Positions 7,456-16,659 are shown, numbered from the stretch's first letter. The stretch is 64,000 nt of DNA from Archangium sp. (GCA_030681645.1 JAUXRX010000015.1:62001-126000); one strand, 5' to 3'. Made by a program: numbers and translations. Notes: generated by a model from the sequence alone, not told the origin.

Positions 7456-8487
7456 TCAGAGCACCACGGCCAGCACGCGCGCGGTGAAGACGTTCAGCAG
7501 CGTCCAGCTCGGGCCCGTGACACCTTCGATGAGCAGCGTCACGCTGATGAAGCTGAGCGCCGCGCAGACGAGCCCCGCCGGCGACCACTTGAGCAGCGCC
7601 AGCAGATCTTCCGGGCGCCACGCCGCGCCGTCGCGCAGGCCGCGCCGTTCCTGCACGCGGAACATCACGTACCCGAACGGCACCAGGGCGCACATCCACG
7701 CGATGAAGTTCACCAGCGGCACGCCGTGGAACCAGCCGGGCAGCGTCTCGTGCCACACCCAGCAGCCCACCGCGGTCGCGATCGGATCAATCTGCAGATC
7801 GAGCAGCGTGGCGAAGGTGCCCACCGCGAGCGCCGACAGGAGCGCCGAGCGACGCAGCCAGGGCAGCCGCTTGCGCAGGCCCCAGGTGACGAAGGTGGCC
7901 ATCGCCAGCACCACGCTCCAGCCGATCATGGTGGCCACGGGCGCGACGAAGGGGCGCACCATGGTGTCGGTGAGGTTGGTCTCGTGGAAGAAGCCCAGAA
8001 TGATGCCGCCGTTCTCGAGCACCGCGCCGTAGAGCAGGCCGACCCCGAAGAAGAGCGCCACGTGCGAGCGCTGGTGCTTCCACAAGTGCCACACCAGCAG
8101 CGCCGCCCAGGCGAAGTTCGACCACTCGTAGATGCGCAGCAGCCCATCGTGCGAGAGCGGCGAGGGCGTGTGCCAGAAGAAGATGAGGGGCGGCAGGCCG
8201 AAGGCGAGCACGAGGCTCGTGATCAGCATGCGGCGCGAGCCGGTGCCGTGGGTGAAGCGCAGCACCTGGTAGATCACGAACACCAGCAACGGGAAGACGA
8301 CCGTGTGCGCGAGGTCACCGCGTGCGGGGCTGAAGTTGGTCAGCTCGGTGTTGAGCAACAGCACGCCGTAGACGAAGAACATCCACGCGGGGAGGTGGCG
8401 CCAGAACTCCTGTCTCGCCGCCGTGATCGCCGTGCCGGGAGTGAGCGCTTCGGCCGGCAACGTCGTCTCGGAGGTGATCGGGTCCAT
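7456..8487 (-). CDS. Carotenoid biosynthesis-like integral membrane protein (CruF-type)
   Basis: 343 residues with about eight hydrophobic segments. The diagnostic part is near residues 225-265: an Asp in LLDLQIDPIATAVGCWVW, then the WFHGVPLVNFIAWM segment, matching the conserved D...GxWxW...GvPlxNfxGW pattern of the CruF/bisanhydrobacterioruberin hydratase family. A Glu/Asn pair in GAVLENGGIILGFFHE near 155 also fits. It is probably a lipid or carotenoid-modifying membrane enzyme. No other carotenoid gene (crtB, crtI) is nearby, so the substrate is uncertain. Confidence 0.65.
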   Translation of the reverse strand: MDPITSETTLPAEALTPGTAITAARQEFWRHLPAWMFFVYGVLLLNTELTNFSPARGDLAHTVVFPLLVFVIYQVLRFTHGTGSRRMLITSLVLAFGLPPLIFFWHTPSPLSHDGLLRIYEWSNFAWAALLVWHLWKHQRSHVALFFGVGLLYGAVLENGGIILGFFHETNLTDTMVRPFVAPVATMIGWSVVLAMATFVTWGLRKRLPWLRRSALLSALAVGTFATLLDLQIDPIATAVGCWVWHETLPGWFHGVPLVNFIAWMCALVPFGYVMFRVQERRGLRDGAAWRPEDLLALLKWSPAGLVCAALSFISVTLLIEGVTGPSWTLLNVFTARVLAVVL

Positions 8488-8593
8488 CGAGCCGCGAAGC
8501 GTCTTCGCCCTCGGGGGTTCGCGTCAAGCTGCCGCGTTCCCCGCATTTCTCAGGGGCTGAGAGGGAGCAGTGGAATGTTCGCGTGGAGGTGGA

Positions 8594-9784
8594 TCAGGTC
8601 GCCTTGAGGGTGATCTCGGTCACCTCGCCGCGCGGGCCGATGCGAAACGGAGGGCCCCAGTACCCGGTGCCGTTGCTGGTGTACGTCGGCACGCCGTGGA
8701 TGGTCTTGAAGCCGCCGATGACCGGCTGCTGCAACAAGACGAAGGCCATGAACGGGAAGATCTGCCCGCCGTGCGTGTGGCCCGAGAGCATCAGCGACAC
8801 CGACGCGTCCTTCGCCTGCTTCGCGAAGCGCGGCTGGTGCGCGAGGAGAATGCGGGGCACGCCGGCCGGCGCCTGGGCGAAGGCGAGATCGACGCGGGGG
8901 GCGTGGGCCTCTGAGAAGCGCGCGCCTTCCACGTCCGTCACGCCGCCGATCACGAGCTTCCCGTCAGCCACCACGCGGTGCTCGTTGTGGAGCACCGTGA
9001 AGCCGAGCCTCCGGCCCTCTGCCTCCCAGCTCGAGCCGCCGTGGTAGTACTCGTGATTTCCCGTCACGTAGAAGACGCCGTGCTTGCCTCGCAGTTGGCC
9101 AAGAGGCGCCACCTCGTCGCGCAGCCGCGCCACCGAGCCGTCGATCAGATCTCCGGTGACGGCGACGAGATCGGGCTTGAGCGCGTTGACCTGATCAGCG
9201 ACCTGCTTCGCGAAGTCGCGGCCCAGCGTCTCGCCGATGTGCACGTCGCTGATCTGCGCGATGCGGAAACCGTCGAGCGAGCGATCGAGCCCGGGGATCT
9301 CCACCGTCACCCGCTTCGTCTCGGGCCGGCGTGAGACGTAGAAGCCCCACACCAGTGCGGGCACCACCAGCCCCAGCACGCCCAGCGCGCGCAGCGTGGG
9401 CCACGACGGCTCCACCACCATGAACTTCGAGGTGAGGAACAGCGCGAGGTCCGACAGCGACGTGCTCACGAGCAGCAGGCCGAACGCGCCCATCCACACG
9501 AAGCCGAACCACTGGAAGATCTTCGCCAGCGGCCGCGGGAAGAGGCGGCCACCGAGGAAGCCCGCGAAGATCGAAGCGAAGAACGTCCACAGCAGCGCCC
9601 ACGCCATCGTCGCGTACGGCTCAGGCATCAGCGCATCGCGAATGAGCCGCGCGCCCAGGTACCAGTGCAGCCCGACGATCAGGCTCGTGAGCACGGACAG
9701 CAGCGCGATCCCCCGCACGAAGAGCAGCACGGGAATGTCTCTCAAGCTGGCCTGCTGTGCTTCGACCGACGGCTCGTCACTCAT
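8594..9784 (-). CDS. Membrane-anchored calcineurin-like metallophosphoesterase (YkuE/YaeI-like)
   Basis: 396 residues. Four hydrophobic segments occupy residues 15-160. The metallophosphoesterase domain then runs from about 170: ISDVHIG (metal ligands D, H), VTGDLIDG, VTGNHEYYHG (catalytic His) and, near the end, MLSGHTHGGQIFP. This is the complete two-metal set. YaeI/YkuE relatives cleave UDP-sugar-type or lipid-linked pyrophosphates at the membrane; the substrate here is unproven. The enzyme is monocistronic. Confidence 0.85.
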   Translation of the reverse strand: MSDEPSVEAQQASLRDIPVLLFVRGIALLSVLTSLIVGLHWYLGARLIRDALMPEPYATMAWALLWTFFASIFAGFLGGRLFPRPLAKIFQWFGFVWMGAFGLLLVSTSLSDLALFLTSKFMVVEPSWPTLRALGVLGLVVPALVWGFYVSRRPETKRVTVEIPGLDRSLDGFRIAQISDVHIGETLGRDFAKQVADQVNALKPDLVAVTGDLIDGSVARLRDEVAPLGQLRGKHGVFYVTGNHEYYHGGSSWEAEGRRLGFTVLHNEHRVVADGKLVIGGVTDVEGARFSEAHAPRVDLAFAQAPAGVPRILLAHQPRFAKQAKDASVSLMLSGHTHGGQIFPFMAFVLLQQPVIGGFKTIHGVPTYTSNGTGYWGPPFRIGPRGEVTEITLKAT

Positions 9785-9994
9785 GGGCTGGCCGAAGCTA
9801 ATGGCTGCTGCCCTTCACCGCCTCCTGCCGCCACACTTCTTCGCAACCCGTCGAGCCATGCTGCTGGTGATGCCGACCTCCAACCCACTGAAGAAACTCA
9901 TGAATCCGGTCCTTCGACACGGAGGTCCACCCCCTTGCTGATGGACGTGTTCGCTCAGTTCTTCGCGCTCACCTCCGTTGCAGGCCCGTAGGGC

Positions 9995-10645
9995 TCAGCG
10001 GCCGAACACCAGGAAGAACTGCTCGGGCAGGAAGTCGAAGGACTGGACCTTCTTGTAGCCGGCCTCTTTCAGCTCGGCCTCGACCTGCTCGGCGGGGATC
10101 TTCTCGGCGGAGCCCGGCCCCATCTTCGAGGCGCGGGTGAAGTCGATGATGGCGAGGCGGCCGCCGGGCCGGAGAGAGGCTGCGAGCTTCGCGAAGTAGG
10201 CCGGCCGCGCCTCGATGTGATGGTACGTGTTCACCATCAGGATCACGTCCACCGGCTCGGGGATCTTCGCGTCGGCGAACTCGGCCAGGTGGGAGGTGAG
10301 GTTGGTGAGCTGTTCCTGGTCGGCGCGCTTGTTGAGGTAGTCCACCATCGAGCTCTCGACGTCGACGCCGTAGACGCGGCCCTTCGGCAACGCCTTCGCG
10401 AAGCGCACCGGGAAGTAGCCGGTGGCCGAGCCGATGTCGGCGACCTTCGCGTCGGGGGCGAGCGCCAGCGCGGCGATCACCTCGGCCGGCTTCTGCCAGG
10501 CTTCCCGCTTCGGGTCTTCGAAGCGCGCCGCCCAGGCGTCCGCGTCGTCGAAGCGGTGCGCCGCGGAGTGCCCGTTCGCATCGTGGTGGTCAGGCGTGGT
10601 CTTACAGGCAAGCAGGAGCAGGGAGCTGAGGAGGAGGATGCGCAT
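9995..10645 (-). CDS. Lipoprotein-type SAM methyltransferase
   Basis: 216 residues. The signal sequence MRILLLSSLLLLACK has a lipobox Cys14. The domain is class I methyltransferase: VADIGSATGYFPVRFAKALP (motif I), VYGVDVESSMVDYL (acidic loop), PVDVILMVNTYHHIEARPAYF, then LRPGGRLAIIDFTR. A SAM enzyme carrying an export signal is unexpected because SAM is cytoplasmic, yet such signal-bearing homologues recur in Proteobacteria. A longer minus-strand reading to 10807 is rejected because it would overlap nagZ. Confidence 0.75.
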   Translation of the reverse strand: MRILLLSSLLLLACKTTPDHHDANGHSAAHRFDDADAWAARFEDPKREAWQKPAEVIAALALAPDAKVADIGSATGYFPVRFAKALPKGRVYGVDVESSMVDYLNKRADQEQLTNLTSHLAEFADAKIPEPVDVILMVNTYHHIEARPAYFAKLAASLRPGGRLAIIDFTRASKMGPGSAEKIPAEQVEAELKEAGYKKVQSFDFLPEQFFLVFGR

Positions 10646-10685
10646 GGCTGCGGCGTATCTAACGCAGCCGTGAGAGGGTGCACCC

Positions 10686-11780
10686 ATGAGTCTCTTCCGT
10701 GAGTGCGCCAGCCTGTTCGTGGTCGGCTTCCCGGGCCTCTCTCCAGACGCCGAGGTCGAGCGTCTCATCGACGACGGCGTGGGCGGCATCATCCTCTTCA
10801 AGCGCAACGTCGACTCGCCGGCGCAGGTGGCGGGCCTGGTGCGGGCGCTGAAGACCCGGGCGGGTCGTCCCCTGCTCGCCTCGGTCGATCAAGAAGGAGG
10901 CCGGGTGGCGCGGCTGCGCGGTGCGCCCTTCACCGCGCTCCCGCCCATGCGTCAGCTCGGGCTCACCGGCGACGCGGCGCTGATCGAACGGGCAGGACGG
11001 CTGCTGGCGCTCGAGGTGCGCGCGCTGGGCTTCGACGTCGACTTCGCGCCGGTGCTCGACGTCGACACCAACCCGGCCAACCCGGTCATCGGCGATCGCT
11101 CGTTTCACCGCGACGCGGCGGAGGTGGCGCGGCTCGGCGTAGCGCTGGCGCGCGGGCTCGAGGCGGGGGGCGTGGCGTCGTGCGCGAAGCACTTCCCCGG
11201 GCACGGCGACACCACGAAGGACTCACACCTGGACCTGCCCTCGCTCGCGCACGACCTCGAGCGGCTGCGCAAGGTCGAGCTGCTCCCCTTCGCCGCGTAC
11301 GCCAGGGCCGGCCTCGCCTCGATGATGACTGCGCACGTGATCTTCGACGCGCTCGAGCCCGGCGTGCCGGCGACCATGAGCGCGCGGGTGATGGACGGGC
11401 TCTTGCGCAAGGAGCTCGGCTTCACCGGGGTGGTGGTGAGCGACGATCTCGAGATGAAGGCGATCGCGGATCACTTCACCGTCGAGCGCGCCGTGGTCGA
11501 AGGGGTGAAGGCCGGGGTCGACTGCTTCCTGGTCTGTCATCACGCCAGCGTGCAGCGCAGCGCGATCGAAGCGCTGGTGAAGGCCGTCGAATCGGGCGAG
11601 GTGAAGCGCGAGCGGTTGCACGAGGCACGCGCGCGGCTCGACGCGCTGTCCCGCCGCTTCGTGCACGGGCCTGAAGACCTGCTCGGCACGCTGGGCACGC
11701 CCGCCCACGAGGCGCTGCGCGCAGGCCTGTCGATGGAGTCCTTCACCGGGAACGATCCCACCGAGGTCGTGCACCGATGA
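10686..11780 (+). CDS. nagZ: Beta-N-acetylhexosaminidase, GH3 family
   Basis: 364 residues. Signatures: GVGGIILFKRN, SVDQEGGRVARL, DFAPVLDVDTNPANPVIGDRSF, then the NagZ loop CAKHFPGHGDTTKDSHLDLP carrying the general acid/base dyad, and the nucleophile Asp in VVVSDDLEMKAI. It releases N-acetylglucosamine from anhydro-muropeptides in the cytoplasm during peptidoglycan recycling; the absence of a signal peptide fits. Its stop overlaps the next gene's start (ATGA). Confidence 0.93.
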   Translation: MSLFRECASLFVVGFPGLSPDAEVERLIDDGVGGIILFKRNVDSPAQVAGLVRALKTRAGRPLLASVDQEGGRVARLRGAPFTALPPMRQLGLTGDAALIERAGRLLALEVRALGFDVDFAPVLDVDTNPANPVIGDRSFHRDAAEVARLGVALARGLEAGGVASCAKHFPGHGDTTKDSHLDLPSLAHDLERLRKVELLPFAAYARAGLASMMTAHVIFDALEPGVPATMSARVMDGLLRKELGFTGVVVSDDLEMKAIADHFTVERAVVEGVKAGVDCFLVCHHASVQRSAIEALVKAVESGEVKRERLHEARARLDALSRRFVHGPEDLLGTLGTPAHEALRAGLSMESFTGNDPTEVVHR

Positions 11781-12193
11781 CGCGCATCTCCGCGCGCTTC
11801 CGGCTCGCGCTCGCGCTCAAGGCGGTGCTGCTGCTCTCGTTCTCGGCGCTGTTCCTGGGACTGGCGTGGGTGGCGTGGACGAAGTGGCACTGGCCACTGC
11901 CGGCGCGGGTGAGCGGGGCTGCGCTGCTGGGCATCGCGGCCGCCTCGGTGGCCTGGGCTGCGAGCCTGGGGGTCGCCGACGTCGTGCTGGGCCAGGCGAT
12001 CGTCGCGAACGGCGCGAAGCCGCTCAAGTCACGGCGCGCGGGGTACTCCCTGCGCCTGCCCAGCGGGCGCTTCGTCGAGTACGTGCTCTACAACCCGTGG
12101 CCCGCGCTCGCGCCCGACGCGACGTACACGGTGGTCTATGGGCGCTTCTCGGGAGTGCTCGTCGCGCCGCCTCAGCCTGAAGCTCCGAGCTGA
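11777..12193 (+). CDS. Small membrane protein coupled to nagZ, unknown function
   Basis: 138 residues with two membrane segments at about 12-34 and 43-70. A soluble C-terminal beta-rich part follows (GYSLRLPSGRFVEYVLYNPWP, then YTVVYGRFSGVLVAPP). The ATG overlaps the nagZ stop. No family is recognised. The context suggests a cell-envelope role, but nothing in the sequence proves it. Confidence 0.6.
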   Translation: MTRISARFRLALALKAVLLLSFSALFLGLAWVAWTKWHWPLPARVSGAALLGIAAASVAWAASLGVADVVLGQAIVANGAKPLKSRRAGYSLRLPSGRFVEYVLYNPWPALAPDATYTVVYGRFSGVLVAPPQPEAPS

Positions 12194-12196
12194 TGT

Positions 12197-12496
12197 CTAC
12201 GGCATCCGCTTCGGCCATCGACGCGAAGTGTGGAGCACGCGCAGCACCTCCACCACTCCTGCAGTGACCCGGTACGCGACGATGTAAGGGCGATCGACCA
12301 GGACCAGCTCGCGGGTATTGAGGACCCGGCCTGGACGCCCGATGAATGGCAGTGCTCCGAGGCGACGGGTCGTCCGGAGGATCCCCAGCGCGGTGCGGAC
12401 GGCCGCCCGGGGATCGTCGACCTCGATGAACTGCCGAATGGAATCGAGGTCGGCGATGGCGAGGCTGGTCCAGACGACCTTCGCCTTCACCTTCAT
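12197..12496 (-). CDS. ParE/RelE-family toxin
   Basis: 99 residues with the RelE/ParE fold pattern: an N-terminal VVWTSLAIADLDSIRQFI helix, the central LGALPFIGRPGRVLNTRELV, and the C-terminal YIVAYRVTAGVVEVLRVLHTSRRWP strand block. ParE acts on gyrase and RelE cleaves mRNA; this sequence looks nearer ParE-like members. It is the second gene of the module, with the start overlapping the antitoxin stop (ATGA at 12493-12496). Confidence 0.85.
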   Translation of the reverse strand: MKVKAKVVWTSLAIADLDSIRQFIEVDDPRAAVRTALGILRTTRRLGALPFIGRPGRVLNTRELVLVDRPYIVAYRVTAGVVEVLRVLHTSRRWPKRMP

Positions 12497-12756
12497 CGCG
12501 GCCGCTTCAGCTCGCGCGGCTTGCCCCAGCTCTTCACCCAGTTCTCGACGTCGGCTTGCGGGGCCACGTCGCCAGCATCGGCCGCGCGAACGCCTGCCTC
12601 GATCGCCTCGACCTGCCAGGCATTGTCGTCGAGGTACTTCGAGATGGCGTCCGCCGCCAGCCGCGACTTCGTGCGATCCGTCGCCTTCGAGAGGCGGCCC
12701 AGGCGCCGGCTCGTCGCGGGGTCGAGGCGAAGGGTGAGGATGTCGGTAGCGGCCAT
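12493..12756 (-). CDS. Ribbon-helix-helix antitoxin
   Basis: 87 residues from the ATG at 12756 (MAATDILTLRLDPAT). LTLRLDPATSRRLGRLSKATDRTKSRL is the ribbon and two helices of a CopG/ParD-type DNA-binding dimer. The Trp-containing C-terminal tail (ENWVKSWGKPRE) is the likely toxin-binding part. An upstream in-frame ATG at 12792 would place the operator inside the gene and is less likely. The module is antitoxin-first, as in parDE. Confidence 0.85.
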   Translation of the reverse strand: MAATDILTLRLDPATSRRLGRLSKATDRTKSRLAADAISKYLDDNAWQVEAIEAGVRAADAGDVAPQADVENWVKSWGKPRELKRPR

Positions 12757-12762
12757 GCAGCA

Positions 12763-12781
12763 GTTGTATGACAACGTATAC
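12763..12781. promoter_or_regulatory. Operator/promoter candidate for the toxin-antitoxin operon
   Basis: Immediately upstream of the antitoxin ATG are two dyads: GTTGT-ATG-ACAAC at 12763-12775 and GTATAC at 12776-12781, in an AT-rich pocket unlike the surroundings. Ribbon-helix-helix antitoxins normally repress their own operon from such sites. Confidence 0.55.
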
Positions 12782-12810
12782 GCCACCTGCAAATCGCCCT
12801 GTTTCCGGGC

Positions 12811-13560
12811 CTACTCGCCCAGGTACGCCTTGCGGATGTCTTCGCTGGCGAGCAGCGCCTGGCCCGTGCCTTCCATCACCACCTCGCCGGTCTCGAGCAC
12901 GTAGGCCCACTGCGCCAGCCCGAGCGCGAGGTGGGCGTTCTGTTCCACCAGGAGGATGGACGTCCCCGTGGCGTTCACGTCTCGCAAGATGCGGAAGATG
13001 GTCTGCGTCACCTGCGGCGCCAGGCCCAGGGACGGCTCGTCGAGCAGCAGCAGCGTGGGCCGAGACATGAGCGCGCGCGAGATGGCCAGCATCTGCTGCT
13101 CTCCGCCCGAGAGCGTGCCCGCCATCTGCACCCGGCGCTCGCTCAAGATGGGGAAGTAGCCGAACACCTTCTTGAGGTCGTCCGCGATGCCCGCCGCGTC
13201 GCGCCGCAGGTAGGCGCCGAGGTCCAGGTTCTCCTGCACGGTGAGGTTGGGGAACACCCCGCGGCCCTCGGGCGCGTGGGCCATTCCCCGGGGCACCATC
13301 TGGTGCGACTTGAGGCCCGTGACGTTCTCACCGCGCAGCGTGATGGTGCCCGCCTGCGGCTTGAGCATCCCCGAGATGGCGCGCAGCGTGCTCGTCTTGC
13401 CCGCGCCGTTCGCACCGATGAGCGCCACCGCCTCGCCCTTGCCTACCGACAACGCGATGCCCTTGAGCGCCTTGATCGCGCCGTAGCCGACCTCGAGGGC
13501 TTTGACGTCGAGCAGCTTCTCGAGCGGGGCGCGGTCTCCCAGGCGGCGGGGTTCAGGCAT
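12811..13560 (-). CDS. livF: Branched-chain amino acid ABC transporter ATPase
   Basis: 249 residues. Walker A is GANGAGKTS near residue 48, the signature is LSGGEQQM near 148, and Walker B is LLLLDEPSLGL. The HAPEGRGVFPNLTVQENL segment is characteristic of LivF. It powers import through LivHM with LivG. It overlaps livG by 8 bases. It ends a livM-livG-livF minus-strand operon. livK and livH are elsewhere, at 31.6-33.8 kb. Confidence 0.92.
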   Translation of the reverse strand: MPEPRRLGDRAPLEKLLDVKALEVGYGAIKALKGIALSVGKGEAVALIGANGAGKTSTLRAISGMLKPQAGTITLRGENVTGLKSHQMVPRGMAHAPEGRGVFPNLTVQENLDLGAYLRRDAAGIADDLKKVFGYFPILSERRVQMAGTLSGGEQQMLAISRALMSRPTLLLLDEPSLGLAPQVTQTIFRILRDVNATGTSILLVEQNAHLALGLAQWAYVLETGEVVMEGTGQALLASEDIRKAYLGE

Positions 13561-14425
13561 GGGCCGGCGCCTCCCCGAGATACGCCTCGACCACCTTCGG
13601 GTCCGTGCGCACCGCGGCCGGCTCGCCCCGCGCGATGGTCTCGCCGTGGTCGAGCACGGTGAGGTGTTCGCAGATGCCCATCACCAGCTTCATGTCGTGC
13701 TCGATCACCAGGATGCCCAGCTCGAAGCGCGTGCGCAGCTCGCGGATCAGCACCATCAGGTCGGCCTTCTCGCGGGTGTTCATGCCGGCCGCCGGCTCGT
13801 CGAGCAGCAGCACCTTCGGGTGCGTGCCCAGCGCGCGCGCGATCTCGAGGCGACGCTGTTCTCCGTAGGGCAGGTTCTTCGCCAGCTCGTCGACCCGGTG
13901 GGTGAGGCCCATCACCTCGAGCAGCTCGCGCGCCCGCTTCTCGATGCCGGTCTCCTCGCGCAGGAAGCCCGGCGTGCGCAGCAGGGCCCGCCACCAGTCG
14001 CGGTAGTTGTCGAGCGCGTCGAGCGCGGCGCCCAGCGCGCGGCCGGGGTACGGACCGCGCCTCAACGCCTCGACCCGCGGGCGATCGAACAGCGGCGTGC
14101 GCTCGGCGAGCACCGCGATGCGCACGTTGTCGAGCACGGTGAGCTCTTTGAAGAGGCGGATGTTCTGAAACGTGCGCGCCAGCCCCAGCCGGTTGATCTG
14201 GTGCGGCCGGCGCCCGTTCACCTTCTCGCCGCAAACGAAGACCTCGCCCTCGCTGGGCAGGTACACGCCGGTGAGCACGTTGAAGGCGGTGGTCTTGCCC
14301 GCGCCGTTGGGGCCGATGAGCCCCTTCAAGTCGCCCTTGCGGATCTCGAGCTCGAACTCCGAGAGCGCCTTGAGGCCGCCGAACCGAATCGAGACCTTCT
14401 TCGCGTGCAGCAGGGCGTCGCTCAC
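13553..14425 (-). CDS. livG: Branched-chain amino acid ABC transporter ATPase
   Basis: 290 residues from a GTG that overlaps the livM stop (GTGA). Walker A is GPNGAGKTT, the LivG-type GLARTFQNIRLFKELTV segment follows, the signature region is LPYGEQRRLEIARAL, and Walker B is VLLLDEPAAGM. The insert around residues 115-160 (RRGPYPGRALGAALDALDNYRDWWRALL) is longer than in many LivG proteins. It is the second ATPase of the importer. Confidence 0.92.
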   Translation of the reverse strand: MSDALLHAKKVSIRFGGLKALSEFELEIRKGDLKGLIGPNGAGKTTAFNVLTGVYLPSEGEVFVCGEKVNGRRPHQINRLGLARTFQNIRLFKELTVLDNVRIAVLAERTPLFDRPRVEALRRGPYPGRALGAALDALDNYRDWWRALLRTPGFLREETGIEKRARELLEVMGLTHRVDELAKNLPYGEQRRLEIARALGTHPKVLLLDEPAAGMNTREKADLMVLIRELRTRFELGILVIEHDMKLVMGICEHLTVLDHGETIARGEPAAVRTDPKVVEAYLGEAPAHA

Positions 14426-15426
14426 GTGGGCGCGCCCTTCTTCTTCTTGAACAGGTCCCACGCCTCGTGCGTGCCGAAGATGCCCTGCGGCCGGGTGAGC
14501 ATCATCACCACCAGCAGCAGGCCGAAGATGGGCTTGCGCAGCTGGTCGATGCTCTGCGCCAGCGCCACGTTCTCGCCGCCGACGGTGATGAAGACCGCGC
14601 GCATCGCCTCGGGCAGCAGGGTGAGCACCACCGCCGCCACCACCGCGCCCGTGGTGCTGCCCAGGCCGCCGGCGACGATCATCACCACGATCTCCATCGA
14701 CTTCACGAAGCTGAAGCTGTCGCCCGGGGTGATGATGCTCTGGAAGTGCGCGAACAGGCCGCCCGCCACGCCGGCGAAGAAGCTCGAGACCACGAACGCG
14801 CGCACCTTGTACGAGGTGGTGTCGACGCCCATCGCCTCGGCGGCGACCTCGTCTTCGCGAATGGCGACCAGGTTGCGGCCGTGCGGCGAGGCCAGCAGCC
14901 GGCGCGCGAAGAGGATGACGATGAACACCGCGAACCACACCGAGAAGAAGGTGGTGTGCTGGGGCGTGTCGGAGAGGCCGAGCGCGCCGCCGAGGGCGGG
15001 CGTGTTGCGCACCACCACCAGGATGATCTCCCCAAAGCCCAGGGTGACGATGGCCAGGTAGTCACCGCGCAGGCGCAGGCTGGGCAGGCCCACCACGAAG
15101 CCGCACAGGCCGGCCACCGAGCCTCCGACCGCGAGCGAGACGACGAAGAAGAGCTGCCGCTCCACGCCCTCGGGGAGGAACCCCACCCGGTACTGGTTGA
15201 GGGCCTGCGAGACCAGCGCCGAGGCGAACGCGCCCACCGCCATGAAGCCCGCGTGCCCGATGCTGAACTGGCCCGTCATGCCGTTGATGACGTTGAGGCT
15301 CACCGCCAGCACCACGTTCACGCCCACCAGCAGCGAGAGGTAGACGAAATACTCGCTGCTGGCCGTGAGGACCTGGAGCAGCGCGAGCACCGCGATGGCG
15401 ATGGCGACCGGGGCGAGAGACTTCAC
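14422..15426 (-). CDS. livM: Branched-chain amino acid ABC transporter permease
   Basis: 334 residues from a GTG start, with eight to nine hydrophobic segments. Family signatures: SLNVINGMTGQFSIGHAGFM near residue 45, and the cytoplasmic coupling loop GRNLVAIREDEVAAEAMGVD near 185. It forms the membrane channel with LivH. The C-terminus ends in a basic KKKKGAPT tail. It is the first gene of this operon half. Confidence 0.92.
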   Translation of the reverse strand: MKSLAPVAIAIAVLALLQVLTASSEYFVYLSLLVGVNVVLAVSLNVINGMTGQFSIGHAGFMAVGAFASALVSQALNQYRVGFLPEGVERQLFFVVSLAVGGSVAGLCGFVVGLPSLRLRGDYLAIVTLGFGEIILVVVRNTPALGGALGLSDTPQHTTFFSVWFAVFIVILFARRLLASPHGRNLVAIREDEVAAEAMGVDTTSYKVRAFVVSSFFAGVAGGLFAHFQSIITPGDSFSFVKSMEIVVMIVAGGLGSTTGAVVAAVVLTLLPEAMRAVFITVGGENVALAQSIDQLRKPIFGLLLVVMMLTRPQGIFGTHEAWDLFKKKKGAPT

Positions 15427-15516
15427 GGAGAGCGCCGCTCCTACACCGGGACCGGGCGCGCCTCAACGAAGGTGAAGCCCGTGTGAGCGGAACCCGACGA
15501 TCCACGCCGGCTCAGG

Positions 15517-16659
15517 TCAGCCCGCCTGGACGACGCGGTTCTTCCCGGTGCGCTTGGCGACGAGGAGCGCCTGGTCGGCGGCATCGACGAGGGCCAGCAC
15601 GCTCATCTGCGGGGCCAGTCGAACCACCCCGAGGCTGCAGGTCACCCGCAGGGACTGCCCGTCAGCCACCGTGAAGGGCTCATCGGCCACCGCCTGGCGC
15701 ACCCGCTCGGCGATCGCGTTCGCCGCCGCCGCGTCGACCCCGGGGAGGACCAGGGAGAACTCCTCACCGCCGTAGCGGAAGGCCAGCTCACCGGCGCGCA
15801 GGTGGGCGCGCAGCCGCTCGGCCAGGCCGGCCAGCAGCGCATCACCGGCGAGGTGGCCCAGGCGGTCGTTCACGCCCTTGAAGTTGTCGAGATCGATCAT
15901 CACCAGCGACAGCGGCCGGCCGCTCGCGCGCGCGTCGCCCACGGCCACCGCCAGCCGCTCCATCAGCGCGCCGTGGTGCCCCAGCCCGGTGAGCGCATCG
16001 GTCCGCGCGGCGCGCGCTTCCCGCTCGAAGCGCCGCGCGTTCTCCACCGCGCGCCCCGCGTGATCCGCCACCAGGCCGAACACCTGGGCCACTTCCGCCG
16101 AGCAGCGCAGCCCGGTGAAGCGGTTGTCGGCGTAGAGCACCCCCACCACACCCTCCGCGCCCTTGAGCGGCGCCGCGACGCCGGTGTGCAGGTCGAGCAG
16201 TCCGCCGAGCGGGTCCTCGGACTCCGCGCCGTGGACGAGTCGGCCTTCCCTCATCGCCCGCGCCAGGAGTGAGCCGCCGTCGCTGCGCAGCCGCACCGCG
16301 CGCACCTGTCGATCGATCGGCGCGTGGGCGTCACGCGCCGCGAGCCCCGCCTGGTAGAGCGTGCGGAGATCGTCCTGGCCCGCTTCGATCTGCTTCCACA
16401 CCCGGTCCTTCTCGTCTTCGTCGGCCGGGCCCACGGCCATCGTGCCCTCGAGCAGGGTGGCATCGGCCCGGCTGGTCTGGAACAGCATCGCCCGGTTGAA
16501 GCCCAGCCCCACGCCTGCGGTGACGCCGGTGAGCACGGCGTAGCAGGCGGCCTCCACCTCGAGCGACCCGTGGAGCAGGTTCGACACCTCGTGCAGCAAC
16601 AGCACCGCGTGGCGCAGCGCCTCGTTCTCGCGTTCGAGCTGTTCGAGGCGCGAGCTCAT
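15517..16659 (-). CDS. GAF-GGDEF diguanylate cyclase
   Basis: 380 residues. A short coiled coil at the N-terminus (RLEQLERENEALRHAVLLL) is followed by a GAF-like sensor domain (about 25-205; GVVGVLYADNRFTG). The GGDEF domain runs about 220-378: TDALTGLGHHGAL, then MIDLDNFKGVNDRLGH, and the active loop FRYGGEEFSLVLP. GGEEF is catalytically competent for c-di-GMP synthesis. No RxxD inhibitory site is evident before the loop. The start overlaps the stop of the TldE-like gene (ATGA), so all three genes from 20 kb down are probably one transcript. Confidence 0.88.
   Translation of the reverse strand: MSSRLEQLERENEALRHAVLLLHEVSNLLHGSLEVEAACYAVLTGVTAGVGLGFNRAMLFQTSRADATLLEGTMAVGPADEDEKDRVWKQIEAGQDDLRTLYQAGLAARDAHAPIDRQVRAVRLRSDGGSLLARAMREGRLVHGAESEDPLGGLLDLHTGVAAPLKGAEGVVGVLYADNRFTGLRCSAEVAQVFGLVADHAGRAVENARRFEREARAARTDALTGLGHHGALMERLAVAVGDARASGRPLSLVMIDLDNFKGVNDRLGHLAGDALLAGLAERLRAHLRAGELAFRYGGEEFSLVLPGVDAAAANAIAERVRQAVADEPFTVADGQSLRVTCSLGVVRLAPQMSVLALVDAADQALLVAKRTGKNRVVQAG

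Noticed and set aside
9785..9994. Short open frame (52 codons from 9781) in the gap before the methyltransferase lipoprotein
   Set aside because: No ribosome site, no recognisable domain and unusual composition; I see no supported gene in this gap.
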